From an uncultured Bacteroidales bacterium (GTDB lineage: Bacteria > Bacteroidota > Bacteroidia > Bacteroidales > F082), in the NCBI GenBank assembly GCA_946185535.1, contig CAMHJX010000009.1, forward strand, positions 52,484-116,483: 64,000 nt of DNA, written 5' to 3'. The notes beneath the pieces were generated by a model. The model was not told the origin of the DNA, searched no databases, and saw only the letters and a program-made list of their open reading frames with translations. The translations under genes were made by a program, and so were the position numbers. The stretch's first letter is position 1, and each line of letters begins with the position of its first letter. This document shows, one piece after another, positions 53,129-60,295 of this stretch.

Positions 53129-54751
53129 CTACTCCTTCACCACCTTATCTGAAAACACCTTCCCGTCCTCCAAGGTGACGCGCAAAGTGTAAGTGCCCGC
53201 GGGCAGTTGGCCCATGTCGATGCTTTCGAAGGCCTTGCTTTGCGAGCGCACTAGCCGGCCTTGCAGGTCGTAGAGCTCGATTTGCTTGGGTTGAACATCT
53301 GGGGAGAACTGTATGAGAAGCTGTTCTTTTGCGGGGTTGGGATAATAGTCGTAGGGACGCACAAACGATTCCTTTTCCGAGACAGAAAGAGACCCGTCAG
53401 CGAAAAACTTGAGGACAAAGAGTTCAGCTTCTGTTTGGTCCAGTGTCCAATAACGCCCCGTGACCAAGCAACCTTCATCGCTTGTTGCCATTACTGAGCA
53501 TGGCTGAAACACATGCTGTCCGTCCTCATAAGACCGAGACCAAATGATGTTGGTATTAGCATCCGTTTTAGTCACGGTAAAACGATTCAGCCCGTCTATT
53601 TCGCCCTGATACTGCCATGCCTCTGGGTCATAAACACCATTGCAGAGGAAAAAATCTCCATTGTCTGATGCATCCATTCCGTGGCAGAAAGCTAATGTTC
53701 GAACACTGTCGTTATCATGGGGAATAAACGACATGGCAACGATACTGTCGTTTTGGTCCAATTTCATGGATACAATCACATCGTCCCTTAAATTCATATT
53801 CCAACCATCCCAACGCACTCCTCTGGTACTCAAGTATTTTGTTCCGTCATGCAACGAAACAGCAAACGATTCCGCATAATAGTCATTAATCATAATACCG
53901 TCTGTTGAATCTATGGTTATGTTCTCAACCAAATCCCTTGTCTGGAAATCCGTAAAGTCTCTGTTCATCCTAACAAGAAAGACCGGCTGGTTGTTATATC
54001 CTTCAGGCTGGCCTACAAAGGTTTGTCCATAGTCGCCGGTATCATCTTTATATTCAAACAAGTCGCCTTGTGCAAAATGATACAGCCAACTTTTATAAGG
54101 AGATTCGCCCATAGCCAACAAATTCCCCTCGGGGGAAAGACGAAGATACAGCATATTGGACCATTCGGAATAACCATTTGGATCAAAATGGAAGGGCCAA
54201 GAGCAGAAGACAATGTCACCCTGGCTGTCCATAAGGCTTCTTCCGCCCAATAAATTACAGTAATCTTCGGGAAGTTCTATTATCTTCAACCAAACCATAT
54301 TCAAGTTGGTGTCAAATTTGGCCAAGTAAGGTTTGACGCAACTTAAGGTGCTGTCCATAACCGTCCCGACAGCAAGACAAAATTTGGGATTGGACGGGTC
54401 GTGATAGAGCCTGATGATGGATGAGTACCTACCTTCTTCGCTTATTGCCATTTCGCCAAGCAATTCGCCTTCGGGCGATAATTTCAGTACTTTGGCTGGT
54501 TGAATATCATCCCTTATCGTTAGGTCCTTAGTTCCAGTCGAATATCCAATAGTGTTAAGGTCGCAAGCAGCAACGAAATAGCACTCTGTACCACCTTTCT
54601 CATTGCATATTTCAAGGGAATGCGTGCCCGCGTATGACCACTCGAAAGGATACGGTTGCTCAAATATGAAATCGGGTTGCTGGGCCTTTGCTTTGGTGCT
54701 GACGGACAAGGCTAATGCCAAACCAACAAAAAACTTGAAATGTTTTTCCAT
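53129..54751 (-). CDS. T9SS-exported propeller-like surface protein (540 aa)
   Basis: A signal peptide (to about 23, AKAQ) leads to a body with recurring strand pairs such as KVLKLSPEGELLGEMAISEEG and LYLRLSPEGNLLAMGES. These are typical of beta-propellers that track no obvious ligand. A T9SS sorting domain closes it (YYPNPAKEQ; GTYTLRVTLEDG). No catalytic residues are seen. Upstream lies a 43-residue secreted peptide gene, downstream a 77-residue lipoprotein, and the three probably share one promoter at 54926. Confidence 0.82.
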   Translation of the reverse strand: MEKHFKFFVGLALALSVSTKAKAQQPDFIFEQPYPFEWSYAGTHSLEICNEKGGTECYFVAACDLNTIGYSTGTKDLTIRDDIQPAKVLKLSPEGELLGEMAISEEGRYSSIIRLYHDPSNPKFCLAVGTVMDSTLSCVKPYLAKFDTNLNMVWLKIIELPEDYCNLLGGRSLMDSQGDIVFCSWPFHFDPNGYSEWSNMLYLRLSPEGNLLAMGESPYKSWLYHFAQGDLFEYKDDTGDYGQTFVGQPEGYNNQPVFLVRMNRDFTDFQTRDLVENITIDSTDGIMINDYYAESFAVSLHDGTKYLSTRGVRWDGWNMNLRDDVIVSMKLDQNDSIVAMSFIPHDNDSVRTLAFCHGMDASDNGDFFLCNGVYDPEAWQYQGEIDGLNRFTVTKTDANTNIIWSRSYEDGQHVFQPCSVMATSDEGCLVTGRYWTLDQTEAELFVLKFFADGSLSVSEKESFVRPYDYYPNPAKEQLLIQFSPDVQPKQIELYDLQGRLVRSQSKAFESIDMGQLPAGTYTLRVTLEDGKVFSDKVVKE

Positions 54752-54766
54752 ACCTAACCGTTTGTT

Positions 54767-54898
54767 TTATACATGTTGAAAAAATAGAAATCCATCTTCC
54801 CCTTTCTCATTTTCCGTTCCGGCCACGCCGCTGGCATAGCACAATGCTCCCGAAAGGGTTAAGCAGAGCATCAGAACCAATTTTGTTACTTTTTTCAT
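54767..54898 (-). CDS. Small secreted peptide (43 aa)
   Basis: A short frame beginning MKKVTKLVLMLCLTLSGALC, a clear signal peptide, followed by only about 20 residues (ASGVAGTENEKGEDG then FLFFQHV). A good promoter lies directly upstream (54926-54957) and the next gene starts 15 bases after its stop. It could be a true small exported peptide, a leader peptide for the operon, or the remnant of a longer gene. No family is known to me. Confidence 0.55.
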   Translation of the reverse strand: MKKVTKLVLMLCLTLSGALCYASGVAGTENEKGEDGFLFFQHV

Positions 54899-54925
54899 CG
54901 CTTAATAGTTTTAATGTTAGCGATG

Positions 54926-54957
54926 CAAAAGTAGGGTGGCTTGGTTACTATAGTCAA
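54926..54957 (-). promoter_or_regulatory. -33/-7 promoter of the small-peptide operon
   Basis: On the minus strand TTG, 21 bases, TACTTTTG: both Bacteroidetes elements are present. The start codon is 28 bases downstream of the -7 box. Confidence 0.7.
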
Positions 54958-55019
54958 GAAAAAGATGGTACGAAAAGGTACGAAGAATTATTGTAATATC
55001 CTGATTGATATGTAATTAA

Positions 55020-57068
55020 TTATTCATCAAGCATATTGCGAAGTACATGGTAAAGGCTGTCGTTAGCCCCAATAATGCGGCTTATTTTTCTGCTTCGGTC
55101 ACAAACCGTCGTATACGCCCGCTGCATCAAGGCGGAAATATCAGCCTCATTCATGCCCAGCAGGAACAGGTAACAATAATCCATGTCGTTGTCGGTCAAT
55201 TTTGGATATTGCCTACGAATGTGCGAAACAAACCGTGGCAGATGCTTTTGAACGGCATTGCGCAAATCCAATAGTTGTTCTTTGCTGAGCGCATCGTCCT
55301 TGTAAATCAAATAGTCCATCTTCGACTTGAACTGCTGTGTGTGAGCGACTCCAACAATGTGTTTGCAGATGGGGTCATTAATGAAAGCCGCATAGTCATT
55401 CGATACGTCTGATTCAGATAGGGCATTTTTTGACAAAGACTGCTCCAATTGTTTTGACATGTCGCGCAGTTCCTCGTTACTTCGCTTCAAGCGACCCGAG
55501 AGGGCAGCCTGCTGCATCTTATGGGCCTGCCGCTCGGTCTCCATTTCCTCTTGGTAGCGTTTTTCCTTGTCTTCGAGTGCTTTTTCCGCATTTTCCTGCT
55601 GCTGCCGCATTTCTTTTTCATGCTGTATTTCTTTTTCTTCAAGCAATCTATCTGCTTCAGTCTGCTGCTTTTTCAATAGTCTTCCCCTTTTCAGTTTCGC
55701 TATGACAATAATAAGCAAAGCCAGTATTACGGCCAAGGGGACTATTGTCTTCACTACTTTTAGAACCGCACTTTTACGCTCTTTCTCAACTTGTATTTCT
55801 TTCTTTTTATCTAAGTAATTCTGAAACAGTTTGTTGAGTTCCGATACAAAAGCTTTGTCTTCCGCTTCTAATTTCTTATGATTGGCTAAAAATAGTACGT
55901 AGCGCTCCGATTTTTCTTTGTTTTCCGTGGTATCATAAATTGTACGCAAGAATTCAGCAGCCTGTATTTTTGAAGCCAGATCCTCATTTTTTTCAAATAC
56001 AAGTTCCAAATAACACCGTGCAGAATCATATAGCCCCTCTTCATAGTAAATATCGCCTATGGTTAGAAAACGAGTATACTTTTCGTTATCATCAGAGGCT
56101 TGCCCAACCATTCTCTTTAATTCTTCTATCGCTGTTCCAGCCGTCTTATTTATCTGATAGTTTAAAAGTGCCTTGCTGGATATGATATCTCTATAAATCA
56201 AATTGTTTATATTCGGTAAATTTTCCAATGCTTTATCGTAATAATACAAGGCTGAATCTTTTTCCCCAATTATATCATACTGATTTCCAATTCGACAACA
56301 ATTATTGGATATACCGAAAGCAGAAGTAGGCGCTATTAAACAAAAAGCCAAAGCTTCTTTATAACACATTATTGATGATTCCATCATAAACTGTGAAGAA
56401 AACAAACTTCCGAGATGGTTATTGGTATAAGACATGAACTTCGCTTTTTTCCCTACTAGGTCTTTCACATCGAAATGGCTTTCCATCAACTCCAAGGCTT
56501 TCAAGTATGAAGCACAGGCGGGCACTATACTGTCGTTTTCGTAGTAGCCTACGCCGTTGATGTAGTGGGCACGGGCGGTGAGGAATGCATTACGTTTAAA
56601 AGACGGCCCTTCGATGCTTCGGCTGTGCTCAGCAACCACAGGCTCAGGGACCTGCAAAATACTATCAAAATAAGTCACTGCCTGCCGTAAGGCGGGGCGG
56701 TTGGTCTGGGCGTAATCGTTTTTGTAGAGCAATTCGGCCAACAGGAGGTGGGCATAATGGCGGTTGAATGCCACGTTTGTAGAGACGTAGCGTGCTACGT
56801 CTTCCGAATTGCCGTTATGGTTTTCAGGATAGACGTTGCACGCAACGTCTCTACAGGTGTCGAAATAGGGTATCAGGCATGCCAAGGCGCTGTCGGGCTG
56901 GCGCCACATCAGGCTGTCGATGGCGGACAATTCGGGGGATGCAATGGTTGTGGGTAGAGACGTGGCGCGCCGCGTCTCTACAAGGTCCGTGTCGTGCCTT
57001 TGGCAGGCACACAACAATGCAAACGGCAGCAGAAACAGTAGCATAATATGTCTGACATTCCAGCACAT
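55020..57068 (-). CDS. TPR - transmembrane - coiled-coil - HTH-like regulator (682 aa)
   Basis: An N-terminal signal with a lipobox-like LLCAC is followed by a TPR array (about 60-400; ANLYNG-type units such as YKEALAFCLIAPTSAF and YYYDKALENLPN). One membrane helix (about 440-465, VPLAVILALLIIVIAKL) and a long Glu/Gln-rich coiled coil (about 470-555) come next. The C-terminal domain carries a degenerate LuxR-type helix-turn-helix (DNDMDYCYLFLLGMNEADISALM). Such proteins are thought to sense envelope states and act on DNA or on a partner. Four palindromic repeats are in frame in the N-terminal third (LVETRRATSLP, CRDVACNVYP, DVARYVST, VPEPVVAEHSRS). It follows the GltS-type gene by 24 bases. 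Confidence 0.8.
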   Translation of the reverse strand: MCWNVRHIMLLFLLPFALLCACQRHDTDLVETRRATSLPTTIASPELSAIDSLMWRQPDSALACLIPYFDTCRDVACNVYPENHNGNSEDVARYVSTNVAFNRHYAHLLLAELLYKNDYAQTNRPALRQAVTYFDSILQVPEPVVAEHSRSIEGPSFKRNAFLTARAHYINGVGYYENDSIVPACASYLKALELMESHFDVKDLVGKKAKFMSYTNNHLGSLFSSQFMMESSIMCYKEALAFCLIAPTSAFGISNNCCRIGNQYDIIGEKDSALYYYDKALENLPNINNLIYRDIISSKALLNYQINKTAGTAIEELKRMVGQASDDNEKYTRFLTIGDIYYEEGLYDSARCYLELVFEKNEDLASKIQAAEFLRTIYDTTENKEKSERYVLFLANHKKLEAEDKAFVSELNKLFQNYLDKKKEIQVEKERKSAVLKVVKTIVPLAVILALLIIVIAKLKRGRLLKKQQTEADRLLEEKEIQHEKEMRQQQENAEKALEDKEKRYQEEMETERQAHKMQQAALSGRLKRSNEELRDMSKQLEQSLSKNALSESDVSNDYAAFINDPICKHIVGVAHTQQFKSKMDYLIYKDDALSKEQLLDLRNAVQKHLPRFVSHIRRQYPKLTDNDMDYCYLFLLGMNEADISALMQRAYTTVCDRSRKISRIIGANDSLYHVLRNMLDE
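56604..56653. repeat. CTTCGACAGGCTCAGG-type repeat inside the TPR regulator gene
   Basis: A split copy: GGCCCTTCGATGCTTCGGC then GTGCTCAG, CACAGGCTCAGGGACC. It is in frame and encodes VPEPVVAEHSRSIEGP. Confidence 0.75.
56779..56858. repeat. Two GTAGAGACG palindromes inside the TPR regulator gene
   Basis: GTAGAGACGTAGCGTGCTACGTCT (56780-56803, core AGCGTGCTA) and AGACGTTGCACGCAACGTCT (56831-56850). Both are in frame and translate to DVARYVST and CRDVACNVY. Confidence 0.8.
56952..56984. repeat. GTAGAGACG palindrome inside the TPR regulator gene
   Basis: GGTAGAGACGTGGCGCGCC followed by GCGTCTCTACAAGG, nearly perfect; encodes LVETRRATSLP, matching the copy in the BadF-type gene. Confidence 0.85.
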
Positions 57069-57092
57069 GCATCTCCCTATTTAAAAACGCCA

Positions 57093-58511
57093 TCATTCCT
57101 CTGCTTTCTTCTTCCGCTTGAAAATCTTCGTCCTTAGCATAAACACCGTCAGCGCGGCCCAGAAGACCACCAAGATGCCCAAGGTGATAAAGGTAGCCTT
57201 GGGGCTCTGCGGGGCATAGCCCACCAAAAGCAGCACGGGGAAGCCCAAGACGATGGCCGATAGGGTCTGCAACACCAGGTTGTTGGCGGCAGGGGTCTCA
57301 AACTTCGGGTCGATCTCGCGCAACAGAATCATGCCGTTACTGGCCGTGCCCGTCAGCATACCAAACATGGAGAAGAAGCCCTCGTATTTGTAATTGGGAT
57401 AGAGGTGCTTCGAGATAATCAAGACATAAATGAAAGTCGCAGCGGCACCCAGGGTGCAGATGATGATGAAAGGCAACACGAACTTACCGAAGTTCTCGAA
57501 ACTGATGGCCGCCGTACCCGCCACAATCATGACATCAAAGCAGAAGCCGCTGATGCGGTTAAGCATATAGTTGTTGATGTATTCGCGGCTCATCAGTTTG
57601 GCCTTTTTGAAACGGCCCAAAAGCCACTTGAAGAAAATGCCGAACAGCGTGCCAGTCAGGAAGTTGAAGCCCCAAAGCATAGGTTTCAAGGTGTTAGTGC
57701 CAAAATTGCCCAAATCCATCCCTTGGATCCATTTGGTGAACAGGAAAACGAGGAAATAGACGAACAGCACCATGCAGATCTGCACCGAGAGCTTGTCAAT
57801 GGACTCGGCATCGGGAATCTCACCCTTGCCTTCGTAGTCCTCCAGCTTGTTCACTTGAGCCTCAGCGAGTTTCTTTCTCGAAAGCACGCCCTTGCGACGC
57901 AAGATGTTCATATAGATGACACCCACCACGCTACCCACGATGAAGCCCGTGGCTGCAATGGAGAGGCCGAAGTCGGCACCCGGGAAGTCGATGCCCTGCT
58001 TAGTGGCCCATGTGGTGAAAATCTTGCCGAAGTTCAAGGCCTGTCCCGGTCCCTGGCCGTAGCCCATCGGCAGCAACAAACCCGCTGCATAGAACAGTTT
58101 TCTGCCGAAATAGAAGAACAAAATCGAGACAATGAGGCCCACGATGCCTTGAATGACGTATGTGGAGGCCGTCAAGGCACCCGTCTCAATCACCTTCATC
58201 GGCGTGGACTTCGATTCTATCTTGTTGTTTTTCAGTGCCAAGGCTACAAAACCCAAGCCCAAGGCATGATAGGTCACAATTTCCATCACAGGCTTGTTGA
58301 TGAGTTCCTTGCACCCTGGAATCGCCTTAAAGATCAAGAGCAGCAAACCACCGATCAAAGCCGAAGGAATCAGGCTCTTGCGCAAGAAGGGAATCTTGGT
58401 TCTCAGCACGTTACCGAACAACAAGGCCGTTGCCAAAATGCAGAATTGCACCAGCCAATTCCATGCTATAGGCTGGTCGAAAGTCATTACAGAAGCATCA
58501 AGTAATGTCAT
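57093..58511 (-). CDS. GltS-family sodium/glutamate-type symporter
   Basis: This 472-residue inner-membrane protein has about 12 hydrophobic segments in two inverted halves. Gly-rich loops of the GltS type are visible (LLPMGYGQGPGQALNFG in the first half, FGMLTGTASNGMILLRE in the second). The family moves glutamate with Na+. It is longer than E. coli GltS by some 70 residues, mainly in the cytoplasmic middle loop (KKLAEAQVNKLEDYEGKGE). It may share a transcript with the TPR regulator 24 bases downstream. Confidence 0.85.
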   Translation of the reverse strand: MTLLDASVMTFDQPIAWNWLVQFCILATALLFGNVLRTKIPFLRKSLIPSALIGGLLLLIFKAIPGCKELINKPVMEIVTYHALGLGFVALALKNNKIESKSTPMKVIETGALTASTYVIQGIVGLIVSILFFYFGRKLFYAAGLLLPMGYGQGPGQALNFGKIFTTWATKQGIDFPGADFGLSIAATGFIVGSVVGVIYMNILRRKGVLSRKKLAEAQVNKLEDYEGKGEIPDAESIDKLSVQICMVLFVYFLVFLFTKWIQGMDLGNFGTNTLKPMLWGFNFLTGTLFGIFFKWLLGRFKKAKLMSREYINNYMLNRISGFCFDVMIVAGTAAISFENFGKFVLPFIIICTLGAAATFIYVLIISKHLYPNYKYEGFFSMFGMLTGTASNGMILLREIDPKFETPAANNLVLQTLSAIVLGFPVLLLVGYAPQSPKATFITLGILVVFWAALTVFMLRTKIFKRKKKAEE

Positions 58512-58537
58512 ATCAAATGATTTTATAAAAACTATTC

Positions 58538-58545
58538 AAAACTAA
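58538..58545 (-). promoter_or_regulatory. -7 box of the GltS-type gene
   Basis: TAGTTTTG on the minus strand with TTG 18 bases upstream. That TTG overlaps the end of the YbjQ gene. Confidence 0.55.
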
Positions 58546-58561
58546 ATTTCTACCAACGATT

Positions 58562-58909
58562 TCAACGTCTCAGTCTGACAGCCGTACCCGATGCAGAAAC
58601 CATCAACATTCCACTATTCTCGCCAAGGACCTCATAATCAATATCAATGCCAATAACAGCATCCGCGCCCATTTGCATTGCGCGTTCCTGCAATTCATTC
58701 AATGCCTGTGAACGAGCATTGATCAGTTCTGATTCGTATGAACTCGAACGTCCCCCAATAAAGTTTCTAATACTGGCACCAAAGTCTTTGATAAAATTCA
58801 CTCCAGCAATCACTTCTCCAAAGACAACGCCTTTATACTCCAGGATGGTACAGCCTTCAATGTTTGGTGTAGTTGTAAGTATCATAATACATTGATTTTG
58901 TTTATCCAT
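58562..58909 (-). CDS. YbjQ-family protein (115 aa)
   Basis: A DUF74/YbjQ protein with [20 protein letters not shown] at the start, [11 protein letters not shown], and [13 protein letters not shown] towards the end. The family is a small pentameric cytosolic protein annotated as heavy-metal binding, with no firm function. Start choice is open. The first ATG (58909) lies only eight bases past the -7 box. A second at 58885 gives the usual family N-terminus [11 protein letters not shown]. The -33/-7 promoter is one of the best in the window. Confidence 0.88.
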   Translation of the reverse strand: MDKQNQCIMILTTTPNIEGCTILEYKGVVFGEVIAGVNFIKDFGASIRNFIGGRSSSYESELINARSQALNELQERAMQMGADAVIGIDIDYEVLGENSGMLMVSASGTAVRLRR

Positions 58910-58917
58910 TTTGCCTG

Positions 58918-58950
58918 CAAATATATGTATTTTTTATATGGTGAACAAAA
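58918..58950 (-). promoter_or_regulatory. -33/-7 promoter of the YbjQ gene
   Basis: On the minus strand TTTTG, 20 bases, TATATTTG: close to the Bacteroidetes consensus. Confidence 0.75.
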
Positions 58951-58955
58951 TTCCG

Positions 58956-58963
58956 TAATTTTG
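58956..58963 (+). promoter_or_regulatory. -7 box of the chromate transporter genes, possibly leaderless
   Basis: TAATTTTG ends only four bases before the ATG at 58968, so transcription should begin at or next to the start codon. Confidence 0.6.
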
Positions 58964-58967
58964 CGGC

Positions 58968-59612
58968 ATGAAAAAAGCGTTTGAACTATTCTTCTCTTTC
59001 TTCAAGATCGGAGCTTTCACCCTCGGCGGCGGCTATGCCATGCTGTCGATGGTAGAGAAGGCCGTCGTCGACCAGAAGAAATGGATTCCCAACGACGAGT
59101 TTTGGGACATGATTGCCGTGGTTCAGTCGCTTCCGGGCGTGTTCGCCGTCAATACGGCCTTGTATGTCGGGCATCGTGTGGCCGGTACTAAAGGTGCCTT
59201 TGCCGCCATGCTGGGCGCCATCATCCCGTCCATCACCATCATCCTGCTGCTGGCCACGGTGTTCCGCGAATACCGCGACCAACCCGTGGTGGAGCGCATC
59301 TTCAAGGGCATCCGTCCCTGCGTGGTAGCCCTCATCCTCGCCCCTTCCCTGCGGATGATCAAGTCGGCCAAGGTGACCTGGAAGACTGCCATTATCCCCA
59401 TCGCCACGGTGTTCCTCATCTGGTGGTGCAAGATTTCGCCCGCCTATGTCATCCTGGCCGCCATCGCGGGAAGCCTCATTTATGCGCTAATTATCAGACA
59501 CAAGACACAAGGCGCGGGGGGTAATCCCCCCAACCCCCTTTCAAGGGGGAGTGACCCCGCGTCCCGTGTCCCGAAGTCCAAAAGTCAAAAAGAAAAGGAG
59601 GCCAAGCCATGA
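58968..59612 (+). CDS. Chromate transporter, N-half type (CHR family)
   Basis: This 214-residue membrane protein has the CHR signature FKIGAFTLGGGYAML near the N-terminus and QSLPGVFAVNTALYVGHR. In this group the two halves of ChrA are separate genes that must work as a pair. CHR proteins export chromate, but many gut members probably have another anion substrate. The last 35 residues (QGAGGNPPNPLSRG..) lie outside the membrane fold and are encoded by a palindromic repeat. The stop overlaps the second gene (ATGA). Confidence 0.88.
   Translation: MKKAFELFFSFFKIGAFTLGGGYAMLSMVEKAVVDQKKWIPNDEFWDMIAVVQSLPGVFAVNTALYVGHRVAGTKGAFAAMLGAIIPSITIILLLATVFREYRDQPVVERIFKGIRPCVVALILAPSLRMIKSAKVTWKTAIIPIATVFLIWWCKISPAYVILAAIAGSLIYALIIRHKTQGAGGNPPNPLSRGSDPASRVPKSKSQKEKEAKP
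59512..59560. repeat. CCCCCTTTCAAGGGGG palindrome in the chromate transporter tail
   Basis: GGTAATCCCCCCAACCCCC then TTTCAAGGGGG is a known type of dispersed repeat. It is in frame and gives NPPNPLSRG. Outer GCGGGG / CCCCGC bases lengthen the stem. Confidence 0.8.
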
Positions 59613-60148
59613 TCTACTTGCAATTGCTTTGGGTCTTCGTGAAAATCGGTGTGCTGGGCTTCGGCGGCGGCTATGCCATGCTCTCGCTCATACAGCATGA
59701 GGTGGTGGACCACTACGCTTGGATGAGCACCACCGATTTTGCCGACATGGTAGCCATCTCGCAGATGACACCTGGCCCCATCTCCATCAATTTGGCGACA
59801 TACGTGGGCTACACCACAGCGGGCTTCGGCGGTTCGCTGTTGGCTTCGTTCGCGCTCTGCCTGCCTTCCATCATCATGGTGTACTTCATCTTGAAATTGT
59901 TTATGAGCAAGAAGAACAATGCACTGATGGCCAATACCTTGAAAGGTCTGAAGCCTGCCATTGCCGGACTTATCTTCGCCGCAGGTCTCTCCATGATGAA
60001 CACTCAAAACTTCGTCGATTTCGGTCGCGGACAATACAATATCAGCGTCATCATCTGCGTTTTGGCATTTGTAGCCTCGTATTTCTTCAAGGCCAATCCG
60101 ATACTACTCATTGTGCTCTCAGGCGTGGTAGGGTTTTTCGCGTATTAA
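59609..60148 (+). CDS. Chromate transporter, C-half type (CHR family)
   Basis: This 179-residue partner begins LQLLWVFVKIGVLGFGGGYAM and contains AISQMTPGPISINLATYVGY, the second-half CHR signature. It overlaps the first half by four bases and should assemble with it. The C-terminus ends in a hydrophobic helix (PILLIVLSGVVGFFAY). No metal-responsive regulator gene is nearby. Confidence 0.88.
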   Translation: MIYLQLLWVFVKIGVLGFGGGYAMLSLIQHEVVDHYAWMSTTDFADMVAISQMTPGPISINLATYVGYTTAGFGGSLLASFALCLPSIIMVYFILKLFMSKKNNALMANTLKGLKPAIAGLIFAAGLSMMNTQNFVDFGRGQYNISVIICVLAFVASYFFKANPILLIVLSGVVGFFAY

Positions 60149-60149
60149 C

Positions 60150-60180
60150 CAAGGTCCTTGAGCTCGTCGAAAGGCCGGTT
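60150..60180. repeat. Intergenic CTTCGACAGGCTCAGG-family copy
   Basis: AAGGTCCTTGAGCTCGTCGAAAGG is a degraded copy just past the chromate transporter stop. Confidence 0.7.
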
Positions 60181-60285
60181 TAAGATTCAAAGATTCAAGA
60201 TTTAAAGATTTCAAGATTCAAAGATTCAAAGATTCAAGATTTAAAAATTCAAGATTCAAAGATTCAAGATTTAAAGATTTAATAT
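60181..60285. repeat. AT-rich GATTCAA(A/G)GATT tandem repeat
   Basis: Units GATTCAAAGATTCAAGATTT and close variants repeat about eight times between the chromate genes and the PNGase F gene. Unit length is uneven (7-9 bases), so this is a microsatellite-like tract and not a CRISPR array. It could vary in length between strains. Confidence 0.85.
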
Positions 60286-60295
60286 TCAACACAAT

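Noticed and set aside
57405-58505. Open + frame of 366 codons opposite the GltS-type gene
   Set aside because: Gln/His/Glu-rich composition typical of the complement of membrane-protein codons; no family match.
60181-60285. Possible CRISPR array
   Set aside because: Units are 7-9 bases, uneven and without unique spacers; no cas genes are near.
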